A stretch of 12,362 bases of DNA from Pseudomonadota bacterium (GTDB taxonomy: Bacteria > Pseudomonadota > Gammaproteobacteria > Steroidobacterales > Steroidobacteraceae): the NCBI GenBank assembly GCA_018241455.1, contig JAFEDW010000039.1:1-12362 (forward strand), in the 5' to 3' direction. How positions within the stretch are numbered: the stretch's first letter is position 1; every line of letters starts with the position of its first letter. Below are positions 1 to 6,647 of the stretch, one piece after another. Made by a program: the position numbers and the translations under genes. Under the pieces are notes generated by a model. That model was not told the origin of the DNA. It made no database searches and worked only from the letters and a program-made list of their open reading frames with translations.

Positions 1-1
1 C

Positions 2-610
2 GCCGCGCTGCTGCTGCTGGCCGCCGGCTGTGCCATCGCGGCAACCAGAATGGCAGCGGCCGACATGGCAGCGGCCGACATGCCGATGACGGATGAACAC
101 GCCGCGCATCGCGCCGCCGCGAGCGCGTCCTTGCAGGTCGCGCGTGCCGACTATCGCGTACCCGACGTCATGCTGCAGGACCAGCGCGGGGCGACGGTGC
201 GGCTGCGCGAGCTCATGGCCGACGACCAGCCGCTGGTCGTGAACTTCATCTACACATCTTGTACGACCGTGTGCCCGGTCATGACCGCGACGCTGCTGCA
301 GCTGCAGCACCAGCTCATGGATGAATCACCCGCGCCGCGCTACATCTCGATATCCATCGACCCGGATTTCGACAACGCCGCGCTGCTGCGCGATTACGCC
401 GCGCGTTATCACGCCGACTGGAAGTTCCTCACCGGCGACCGCGACACGGTCATCGGCGTGTTGAGCGATTTCGGCGCATGGCGCGGCGGCAAGACCAACC
501 ACGCGGCCATCACGCTGCTGCGCCGCCCCGGCGAATCGCACTGGACGCGGGTCGAAGGGCTGAGCTCGGCGGCGGAGCTGGCGCGCCTGTACCGGCAGGG
601 CGCGCGTTGA
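2..610 (+). CDS. SCO1/SenC-family copper/thiol-redox protein, 5'-truncated by window edge
   Basis: This is a periplasmic thioredoxin-fold protein of the SCO1/SenC/PrrC family. Characterised members deliver copper to the CuA site of cytochrome oxidase or act as thiol-disulfide redox proteins. The reading frame is open from base 2, so the true start lies before the window. The first codons encode AALLLLAAGC, the end of a hydrophobic signal peptide with a lipobox-like Cys at 29-31, so this may be a lipoprotein; the Ala at -3 makes the lipobox imperfect. The ATG at 50 falls after this signal and is not the start. The hallmark CxxxC (YTSCTTVCP; Cys codons at 260 and 272) and the downstream conserved His (GKTNHAAI) make a complete SCO copper site. 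A Met/His-containing linker precedes the domain. The stop overlaps the next gene's TTG start, so the two are probably co-translated. The family call is secure; the metal or thiol role is inferred. Confidence 0.93.
   Translation, partial: AALLLLAAGCAIAATRMAAADMAAADMPMTDEHAAHRAAASASLQVARADYRVPDVMLQDQRGATVRLRELMADDQPLVVNFIYTSCTTVCPVMTATLLQLQHQLMDESPAPRYISISIDPDFDNAALLRDYAARYHADWKFLTGDRDTVIGVLSDFGAWRGGKTNHAAITLLRRPGESHWTRVEGLSSAAELARLYRQGAR
50..79 (+). repeat. Two tandem copies of a 15-base unit within the SCO gene
   Basis: The unit ATGGCAGCGGCCGAC occurs at 50-64 and again, identically, at 65-79, and is followed by a third ATG. It encodes MAAAD-MAAAD-M in the linker between signal peptide and SCO domain. 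It keeps the frame, so it changes only linker length. The Met and following His residues could help bind copper, but that is speculation. Confidence 0.85.
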
Positions 611-2244
611 GGCGCGCCGCGCCGCAGCTCGTCGCGCTGCTGCTGGCTGCCATCCACGTTGCGGCGCACGCCGCGGATGAGTCAGCCATCGCGGCCGGGG
701 AACGGTTGTATCGCAGCGGCATCGGCAGCAATGGCCGGGCCCTTGCCGCGGTCGTGCAGGGCGACGTCGGCAACGCCAGCGTGGCGCTGGCCTGCGCGAA
801 CTGCCACAAGCGCAGTGGCTTCGGCACTTCGGAGGGTCGCAACCGCGCACCGACGATAACGGCCGCCGCGCTGTTCGCGGATTTCGGCGCCGGCTCCGGT
901 GTCCGACCCGCGCGGCGCACGCCCGCCTACGACGACGCGACGTTGCGGCGGGCGATCGAACGCGGCGTGGCCAGCGATGGCCGCGGACTCGCTCCGCTGA
1001 TGCCGCGTTACCGGCTCGATCCGCGGGACGCGACGGCCCTGCTGGCCTACCTGCACACGTTGGGCGAAGGCGCCGACGTCGGCGTGACCCCGACCGACGT
1101 GCGGCTCGTCACGATCGTCGCGGACAACGCACCCGCCGCGGAGCGCGAGGCGGTTACCCGCGTGGTGCAGCGCTTCGCGGACATCAAGAACAGCGGCACG
1201 CGCCGCGAAGACGAGCGTGCGGCCGCCTCGCGCCGCCAGCTCTATGGCGAGCGGCACATCCGCGCCTTCCGCCGCTGGCAGCTCGAGGTCTGGACGTTGA
1301 CTGGTCCGAGTTCCACCTGGAGCGAACAGCTCGAGCATCGCTATGCGGCCGCGCCGCCGTTCGCCGTGGTCTCCGGCGCGGTCGGCGACGACTGGTCCAC
1401 GGTGCACGAATTCTGCGAGCGGCGCTCGCTCCCCTGCGTGATGCCGGTGACCGCGCTGCCGGGCGGCGCGGGTGGCAGCCACTACAACGTCTACTACAGC
1501 GAAGGCGTGCGCACCGAAGCCGCGGTGAGCGCGCGCGAACTGCTCGCCACCGCGCGCCGCGCGGCGGCGCGCACGCTGCTGCTGTACCCGGACAATGCGC
1601 GCGGCGCGGTGGCGCGCACGGAATTCGAGGCCGCCTGGAAAGCGGGCGGCGGCGCCGGTCTCGTGGTCCGCGCGCTGGCGCCCGGCGAGTCGCCGGCCCA
1701 GGCCGACTGGCTGGCACTGCTGCGCCAGGCCAAGCCCGACGCCGTGGTCGCCTGGCTGGGGCCGCAGCAGCTACACGCCCTGTCGGCGGCGGTCGCGGAA
1801 GTAGAGCACGCGCCGGAACGGGTGCTGACGGCGGAATCGTTCACGGACTGGAGCGGGCTCGAACTCGCCGCACCATTCACCGCGCGCGTGCTGCACGTCT
1901 ATCCATACCGGCTGCCGGCGCCCGGGCGTGCGCAGTTCCCGCGCGAGCAAGCCTGGTTGCAGGGGCAGCGGCTCGATGCCTTGGCGCGTATCCCGGCCGC
2001 CAAGGCGTTGTTCGCCTGCCACGCGGTCGGCGAGGCGATGGCCACGATGACCGACAACTATTCGCGTGAGTACCTGATTGAAACCCTCGAGCACATGCTC
2101 GATGGCACCAACATGACGACGCTCTACCCGCTGACGACGCTCGGCACCGGGCAGCGCTTCCTCGCCAAGGGCGCCTATGTGGCGCGTCCCGGGAGCGGTG
2201 CGACCGCCGGGCTGTACACCGACAGCCACTGGGTGCAGTTGTAG
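607..2244 (+). CDS. Exported cytochrome c domain fused to periplasmic-binding-protein (ABC substrate-binding-like) domain
   Basis: This is a predicted periplasmic protein of 545 residues. I chose the TTG at 607, which overlaps the upstream TGA (TTGA), because it gives a clean signal peptide: MRRAAPQ, a hydrophobic core, then cleavage near AHA-ADE at about residue 22. An upstream in-frame ATG at 478 would bury that signal. Residues about 28-153 form a mono-heme cytochrome c domain, with CANCH at 63-67 and a probable axial Met at 132 (PLMPRY). Residues about 165-530 resemble type I periplasmic binding proteins of the branched-chain amino acid / Peripla_BP_6 kind (VRLVTIVADNAP, VVSGAVGDDWSTV, TLLLYPDNARG, PDAVVAWLGPQQ). 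No ABC permease or ATPase is nearby; a histidine kinase follows 27 bases downstream. A ligand- or redox-sensing role feeding that kinase is inference. The alternative is an electron carrier or solute-binding protein used by distant partners. Confidence 0.85.
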   Translation: MRRAAPQLVALLLAAIHVAAHAADESAIAAGERLYRSGIGSNGRALAAVVQGDVGNASVALACANCHKRSGFGTSEGRNRAPTITAAALFADFGAGSGVRPARRTPAYDDATLRRAIERGVASDGRGLAPLMPRYRLDPRDATALLAYLHTLGEGADVGVTPTDVRLVTIVADNAPAAEREAVTRVVQRFADIKNSGTRREDERAAASRRQLYGERHIRAFRRWQLEVWTLTGPSSTWSEQLEHRYAAAPPFAVVSGAVGDDWSTVHEFCERRSLPCVMPVTALPGGAGGSHYNVYYSEGVRTEAAVSARELLATARRAAARTLLLYPDNARGAVARTEFEAAWKAGGGAGLVVRALAPGESPAQADWLALLRQAKPDAVVAWLGPQQLHALSAAVAEVEHAPERVLTAESFTDWSGLELAAPFTARVLHVYPYRLPAPGRAQFPREQAWLQGQRLDALARIPAAKALFACHAVGEAMATMTDNYSREYLIETLEHMLDGTNMTTLYPLTTLGTGQRFLAKGAYVARPGSGATAGLYTDSHWVQL

Positions 2245-2271
2245 GGCCACGCCCGTGGCAGAATCGGCGCC

Positions 2272-3690
2272 GTGAAGCGCTCGCTCGCCACCCTGATCCT
2301 CGCCGCCGTGATCGGCGCCCACGCCGTGGTGCTGCCGATACTGGCGATCAGCCTCGGGCTGGTGGTGCGGCGCGCCGAGATCAGCGTATTCGTCGACTTC
2401 GCCAACGACTACTCGCGCCGCCGCGCGCTCGAACTCGGCGCTGGCCGCACCGGCACCGACGAAGCGGCGCTGCTGGCCTTCCTCGACAATGCGGTCCGCG
2501 AGGGTCCGGTGCTGTACGCGGGGCTGTCGGTCGACGGGCGCGAACTGCACAGCTCGCTCGGCGTGCCGGACATCCGCTGGCCACGCGCGCTCCCGGAGCA
2601 GGACTTCGGCAGCAGCGCGCAGCAGGCCTACCTGATCGCGACGCCCGCGTTGCTGCACGACCGTCCCGCCGAGCTGCGGCTCGCCTTCGATGAGTCGGAA
2701 GCGCGTGCCGACATCCGCCGCGCCCGCTACTACATCCTCGCGGTGATGGCCGCCTACCTGGCCGTGATGGTGCTCCTCGGGCTCATGCTGGCGCGCAGGC
2801 TCGCGCGCCCGCTGGCGCAGCTGCGCTCGAAAGCCGAGCGCATCGCGGCCGGCGACTTCAGCGCGCCGCTGGCGACCACCACCGGGATCCGCGAGGTGCA
2901 CGAGCTCGGCGCGCACCTCGATTCGATGCGCGGCGAGCTGGTCGGCGCCAACGAACGGCTGCAGCGCGAGCTCATCGAGCGCGGCGCACTCGAGCACCAG
3001 CTGCGCCAGAAGCAGCGGCTGGAAGTGATCGGCACGATGGCCGGTGGCCTCGCGCACGAGCTGAACAACGTGCTGGTGCCGATCATTCTCTACACCGGGA
3101 CGGCGCTCGAGGACGTGCCGGCCGGACATCCGGCGCGCGCCAGCCTCGAGCGCGCGCAACAGGCCAGCCAGCGTGCGCGCAGCGTGGTCGAGAAGATCCT
3201 GGCGTTCGGGCGGCGCATCGACGCCGGGCCGCTGCGGCCGATCGACCTCGCCGCGCCGGTCGAAGAGGCGCTGCGGCTGTTCGCGGCGCTCCAGCATGCC
3301 CGCGTCACGCTGCTGCCGCGCATCGAAGCCGGCTGCCCGCCGGTGCTCGCCGAACCGACGCTGATCGTGCAAGTGGTGATGAACCTGTGCAGCAACGCGC
3401 TGCGCGCGCTGCCGGCCGCGGGAGGCACCATCGAAGTCAGCCTGTCTCGCGCCGGCGAATCCGTCGCACTCACGGTACGCGACAGCGGCGCCGGCATGGA
3501 CGCGGCGACGCGCGAGCGGATCTTCGATCCATTCTTCACCACCCGCGAAGTCGGCGAAGGCACCGGACTCGGGCTGTCGGTGGTGCACGGCATCGTCACC
3601 ACGCTCGGCGGCTCGATCGACGTCGACAGCGAACCGCAGCGCGGCACGACGATCACGGTGCTGTTTCCGGCCGCGCCGGCCGGCGATTAG
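2272..3690 (+). CDS. Membrane-bound HAMP sensor histidine kinase
   Basis: The protein is 472 residues with a classical sensor-kinase layout. TM1 is at about 7-32, a periplasmic loop of about 120 residues follows, TM2 is at about 153-174, HAMP at about 175-228, the HisKA dimerisation/phosphoacceptor region at about 248-315, and HATPase_c at about 325-466. The H-box is GGLAHELNN with phospho-acceptor His262. The N-box is VVMNLCSNAL (371-375), G1 is VRDSGAGM around Asp404, the F-box is FDPFF, and G2 is GEGTGLGLS; all ATP-site motifs look intact. I recognise no named domain in the periplasmic loop. The start is a GTG, the first start codon in this frame after the upstream stop, and it leaves TM1 complete. 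No strong Shine-Dalgarno is visible, so coupling to the upstream gene is likely. The cognate partner is presumably the receiver encoded directly after it. The input could be the heme/binding-protein fusion upstream. Confidence 0.93.
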   Translation: MKRSLATLILAAVIGAHAVVLPILAISLGLVVRRAEISVFVDFANDYSRRRALELGAGRTGTDEAALLAFLDNAVREGPVLYAGLSVDGRELHSSLGVPDIRWPRALPEQDFGSSAQQAYLIATPALLHDRPAELRLAFDESEARADIRRARYYILAVMAAYLAVMVLLGLMLARRLARPLAQLRSKAERIAAGDFSAPLATTTGIREVHELGAHLDSMRGELVGANERLQRELIERGALEHQLRQKQRLEVIGTMAGGLAHELNNVLVPIILYTGTALEDVPAGHPARASLERAQQASQRARSVVEKILAFGRRIDAGPLRPIDLAAPVEEALRLFAALQHARVTLLPRIEAGCPPVLAEPTLIVQVVMNLCSNALRALPAAGGTIEVSLSRAGESVALTVRDSGAGMDAATRERIFDPFFTTREVGEGTGLGLSVVHGIVTTLGGSIDVDSEPQRGTTITVLFPAAPAGD

Positions 3691-3698
3691 GGAGCGAT

Positions 3699-4118
3699 AT
3701 GGCTGATATCCTGGTGATCGACGACGAACCCGACGTGCGCGACTCGATCGAGACGGTGCTGCAGCGCTCGGGACACTCGGTGCGCACCGCGGCGAATGCG
3801 CTCGACGGCATCGCGCTGTGCCGCGCGAACGCGCCCGACCTCATGATCACCGATATCGTGATGCCGAAAGGCCATGGCTTCGAGGCGATCACGCAGGTCC
3901 GCGCGGATTTTCCCGCGGTGCGGATCATCGCGATCTCCGGCGGCGGCAATTTCCAGGCCGCGCAATACCAACCCGAGGCGGTCACCACCTCGGCGTACCT
4001 CGCGGCGGCCGGCCGTTTCGGCGCCGATGCCGTGCTGCCGAAACCCTTCGATCGCGAGGAATTGCTGGCGGTGGTCGAACGCGTGCTCGGCACGCCGCGT
4101 CACGGCCGCCCGAACTGA
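3699..4118 (+). CDS. Single-domain CheY-like response regulator
   Basis: This is a stand-alone receiver domain of 139 residues with no DNA-binding or enzymatic output domain. The acidic pair is Asp9/Asp10 (VIDDEPD), the phospho-acceptor is Asp52 (MITDIVMP), the switch Ser is Ser80 (IAISGGG), and the conserved Lys is Lys115 (LPKPF). The ATG at 3699 follows a GGGAG that overlaps the kinase stop, with about four bases between, and begins the conserved first strand. Upstream in-frame codons lie inside the kinase gene. The stretch between Ser80 and Lys115 is about 13 residues longer than in CheY, which fits the 'ISGGG' subgroup of short receivers. It may act by binding a protein target, as a phosphorelay intermediate, or as a phosphate sink. 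Its target is not identifiable here. Confidence 0.92.
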   Translation: MADILVIDDEPDVRDSIETVLQRSGHSVRTAANALDGIALCRANAPDLMITDIVMPKGHGFEAITQVRADFPAVRIIAISGGGNFQAAQYQPEAVTTSAYLAAAGRFGADAVLPKPFDREELLAVVERVLGTPRHGRPN

Positions 4119-4124
4119 CGGCGC

Positions 4125-4143
4125 ACGCGGCGGCAGCCCGCGT
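4125..4143. other. Small inverted repeat downstream of the response regulator
   Basis: ACGCGG (4125-4130) and CCGCGT (4138-4143) form a perfect six-base stem with a seven-base loop, just after the receiver stop codon. No T-run follows, so it is not a convincing intrinsic terminator. It directly abuts the -35 box of the candidate promoter. It may weakly separate the two transcription units or be chance in GC-rich DNA. Confidence 0.3.
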
Positions 4144-4171
4144 TGACCTCGCTGCGCACCGATGCTACAAA
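4143..4171 (+). promoter_or_regulatory. Candidate sigma70-type promoter of the six-gene sugar operon
   Basis: TTGACC (4143-4148, five of six to consensus) is followed by exactly 17 bases and then TACAAA (4166-4171, four of six). It sits in the only sizeable gap inside the gene string, about 40 bases before the first start of the operon, and would give a leader of roughly 35 bases. In GC-rich DNA such a match with ideal spacing is notable. No clear operator was seen around it. Confidence 0.6.
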
Positions 4172-4201
4172 CGGCCGCAGCAATCGATAACGAGAGAGTG
4201 C

Positions 4202-4206
4202 GGGGA
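4202..4206 (+). promoter_or_regulatory. Ribosome binding site fixing the TTG start at 4212
   Basis: GGGGA ends five bases before TTG 4212. An in-frame TAA at 4188-4190 rules out any start further upstream, and starting later would lose the twin-arginine signal. This supports the unusual TTG start. Confidence 0.65.
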
Positions 4207-4211
4207 CGCCA

Positions 4212-4913
4212 TTGGCCGGTCAGAACGTTGCACGCCGTGAAGTCATCCGCCTGCTCGGTATCGTCTCGGTGGCGGCGGGCTTTCCCGGATTTCGCAACTG
4301 GGCCTTCGCCGGCGAAGCCGCCGATCACGCGGCACATGGCGCAGCAACAACGCCGGCGCCCGCGGGCCACTACCAACCGCTGTTCTTCAACGCCGATCAT
4401 TACCGGCTCATCGGGCATCTGGCCGAGCTGATCATCCCGGCCGATGACACGCCGGGCGCGAAAGATGCCGGCGTCGCCGAGTTCATCGACTTCATGGTCG
4501 CGAACCGCGTACCGATCAGCGGCGCGGGGCACGGCGAGCCGCCGCGCGATTCGGCGCTGAAGATGGGCTCGGAGCTGCAGGCGCAGTGGCTCGAGGGATT
4601 GAACTGGCTCAACGCGCGCTGCCAGTACGACTTCGGCCACGCGTTCATGGACTGCGACGACGCGCAGCAACGGCAGTTGCTCGGCGCACTCGCCTACAAG
4701 GACAAATACACCAGCGCCACCGAAGCGGGCCGCGATTTTTTCCGGCTGCTGCGCGACTACACCGTCACCGGTTACTACACCTCGCGCGTCGGCATGGCAG
4801 CGATCGGGTATCCCGGCTTGCAAACCGCGTGGCCGAAGCCGCCCGGCTGCCCGCACCTGGATGACCCCGAGCATCGGCACCTGCAGCCCGTGGACGCTGG
4901 CGCGCCGGCATGA
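4212..4913 (+). CDS. Gluconate 2-dehydrogenase subunit 3-like protein with Tat signal (small subunit of the GMC dehydrogenase)
   Basis: The protein is 233 residues. It begins with a twin-arginine-type signal: Arg8-Arg9 in NVARREVIRLL, a hydrophobic stretch, and likely cleavage after AFA at about 33. The mature part carries the family signature LAELIIPADDTPGAKDAGV followed by FIDFMVA (about 70-97), typical of the Gluconate_2-dh3 family (PF13618). Such gamma/small subunits pair with GMC flavoproteins and carry them through the Tat system as folded complexes. The next gene is exactly such a flavoprotein and lacks its own signal, and its ATG overlaps this stop (ATGA), so equimolar synthesis and co-export are likely. 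The start is TTG with a GGGGA site upstream. This is the first gene of the operon behind the candidate promoter. The subunit assignment is strong; the substrate is not determined by this protein. Confidence 0.92.
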   Translation: MAGQNVARREVIRLLGIVSVAAGFPGFRNWAFAGEAADHAAHGAATTPAPAGHYQPLFFNADHYRLIGHLAELIIPADDTPGAKDAGVAEFIDFMVANRVPISGAGHGEPPRDSALKMGSELQAQWLEGLNWLNARCQYDFGHAFMDCDDAQQRQLLGALAYKDKYTSATEAGRDFFRLLRDYTVTGYYTSRVGMAAIGYPGLQTAWPKPPGCPHLDDPEHRHLQPVDAGAPA

Positions 4914-6628
4914 TCAACAAGGTTCGCGCAGCCACCTCACCGGTCTACGATGTCATCGTCGTCGGGACCGGCGCGGGCGGCGGCACCGCGATGAAGATGC
5001 TGTGCGAAGGCGGCTTGAAGGTGCTGGCGCTGAATTCCGGTCCGCGCACGCAACCGGCCACCGACTATCGCATGCATCGGCAGGTGTTCGACCTGAAATA
5101 CCGCGGCTTCGGCGATCCGCTCGCATTGCAGGGTCGCGCGCACCAGGAGCGTTACTCGGTCGAGGAGAGCGAGTACAACGAAGGCCCGCGGCTGTGGGAA
5201 CACGACATCGCCTACTCGAACAGCCCCGGCACCGACTGGTACTGGAAGCGCTGCAAGGGCACCGGCGGCAAGGCGAATTTCTGGGGACGTTCCTCGTGCC
5301 GCTACGGCGACATCGACTTCAAGGCCAGGAGCCTCGATGGCGCCGGCTTCGACTGGCCCGTGGATTACGCCGAGATCGCGCCGTGGTTCGCGAAGGCCGA
5401 ACGTTACATGGGCGTCGCGAGCACGGTGCAGAACCGCCCGAGCAATCCGGACGGCGAGTACCTGCCGCCGATGACGTGGCGCTGCTACGACTACATCATC
5501 CAGAAGGCGGCGGAGAAGATCGGCGTGCCGTACCTGCCGGATCGCTGCGCGCAGCTCACGGTCGCGCACAACGGGCATCCGGCCTGCCATTACTGTGGCA
5601 ACTGCAGCCAGGGGTGCGATGCCGGATCGTTCTTCTCGCCGACCTGGTACACCATTCCGGATGCGGAAGCCTCGAAGAACCTCTCGCTCGTCACCGACGC
5701 GCTGGTGCGCGAAGTGCTGGTCGACGACAACGGCCACGCGAAGGGCGTCGCCTACGTCGATCGCAATACGCGCCGCGAGGTCGAGGTGTTCGCGAAGGTG
5801 GTCGTGCTCGCGGCCTCCTGCGTCGAGACCGCGCACATCATGCTGAATTCGCGCTCGCGCCACTGGCCGACGGGCATCGCGAATTCGAGCGGGCAGCTCG
5901 GCAAGAACCTCACCGATCACCTGTACGGGAGCCCCGGCTACGGCTACCTGCCGCAACTGTTGGGGCAACCGAGCCGCCCGGACAACATCGCGAACTCGAC
6001 CGTCGCGTGGATGCCGCGCTGGCAGAACCTCGACAATCCGCGCGCCGAGAAATTCATCCGCGGCTACTCGATCTACCTGGGCGGCGGGTGCGATGAATTC
6101 CCGTGGCACTACAACCACGTCGAGGGATTCGGCAGCGAATTCAAGCGCGGCATCAAGCACTACTACCCGGCGACGATCGGCGCGCTGGTGCAGATCCCGA
6201 CGCTGCCGAGCCCCGAGAACTACATCGACATCGATCCGGAGAAGAAGGACATTTTCGGCATCCCGCAGCTGCGCTTCCATTTCCGCTGGGGCCCGAACGA
6301 GCTGATGATGTGGGAGCACTCGAAACAGGTGATGCGAGACCTGTTCAAGGCCGCGGGCGGCGAAATGTGGAGTTGCGACGCCGATCCGAATCGGCCCGGC
6401 ACCAGCCTGCACGAGACCGGCGTGTGCGGCATGGGGAGCGATCCGAAGACCTCGGTGACGAACAAGTGGGCGCAGGCGCACGACGTGCCGAACCTTTATA
6501 TCTGCGACGCCAGCGTGTTCCCCGGCAACAACGACAAGACCACGACGATGCCGATCGTCGCGTTCGCGATGCGCACCTGCGATCACATGCTGGATAATTT
6601 CCGGCGCGGCGTGCACCGGCGCGCCTGA
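4910..6628 (+). CDS. GMC-family FAD-dependent sugar dehydrogenase, large subunit (glucose/gluconate/glucoside 3-dehydrogenase type)
   Basis: The protein is 572 residues. An N-terminal FAD-binding Rossmann motif (VIVVGTGAGGGTA, about 15-27) is followed by the GMC fold. The C-terminal substrate domain has the catalytic HETGVCGMG (His501) and the second active-site segment FPGNNDKTTTMPI (Asn540/541). A cysteine cluster CHYCGNCSQGC (Cys226, 229, 232, 236) lies where bacterial FAD glucose dehydrogenases carry an iron-sulfur cluster, although the exact spacing needs alignment. There is no signal peptide, so export would rely on the Tat-bearing partner encoded just upstream with a four-base overlap. 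Known relatives oxidise glucose, gluconate, or the C3 hydroxyl of glucosides and pass electrons to a cytochrome c. Because a Gfo/Idh enzyme, sugar transporter and glucanase share the operon, a glucoside 3-dehydrogenase role is favoured here, as inference. No dedicated cytochrome subunit is adjacent. Confidence 0.9.
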   Translation: MINKVRAATSPVYDVIVVGTGAGGGTAMKMLCEGGLKVLALNSGPRTQPATDYRMHRQVFDLKYRGFGDPLALQGRAHQERYSVEESEYNEGPRLWEHDIAYSNSPGTDWYWKRCKGTGGKANFWGRSSCRYGDIDFKARSLDGAGFDWPVDYAEIAPWFAKAERYMGVASTVQNRPSNPDGEYLPPMTWRCYDYIIQKAAEKIGVPYLPDRCAQLTVAHNGHPACHYCGNCSQGCDAGSFFSPTWYTIPDAEASKNLSLVTDALVREVLVDDNGHAKGVAYVDRNTRREVEVFAKVVVLAASCVETAHIMLNSRSRHWPTGIANSSGQLGKNLTDHLYGSPGYGYLPQLLGQPSRPDNIANSTVAWMPRWQNLDNPRAEKFIRGYSIYLGGGCDEFPWHYNHVEGFGSEFKRGIKHYYPATIGALVQIPTLPSPENYIDIDPEKKDIFGIPQLRFHFRWGPNELMMWEHSKQVMRDLFKAAGGEMWSCDADPNRPGTSLHETGVCGMGSDPKTSVTNKWAQAHDVPNLYICDASVFPGNNDKTTTMPIVAFAMRTCDHMLDNFRRGVHRRA

Positions 6629-6647
6629 AGTCCGGGAGCGGCCACCC

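Noticed and set aside
478..606. ATG 478 as the start of the cytochrome fusion gene
   Set aside because: It would lie deep inside the SCO gene and add a basic, unconserved-looking segment before the signal peptide. TTG 607 gives a proper signal sequence.
2246..2264. Hairpin GCCAC-gccc-GTGGC and a -10-like CAGAAT before the kinase GTG
   Set aside because: The stem is only five bases with no T-run, and no -35 box is found at proper spacing (nearest TTGTAG is 14 bases away). Treated as chance, although a leaderless kinase transcript cannot be excluded.
1771..3588. Long antisense open frame (605 codons) opposite the cytochrome fusion and kinase genes
   Set aside because: It is rich in Arg/His/Gln with no recognisable motif, and lies opposite genes with clear domains. 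Open antisense frames are expected from strong G/C bias at third positions.
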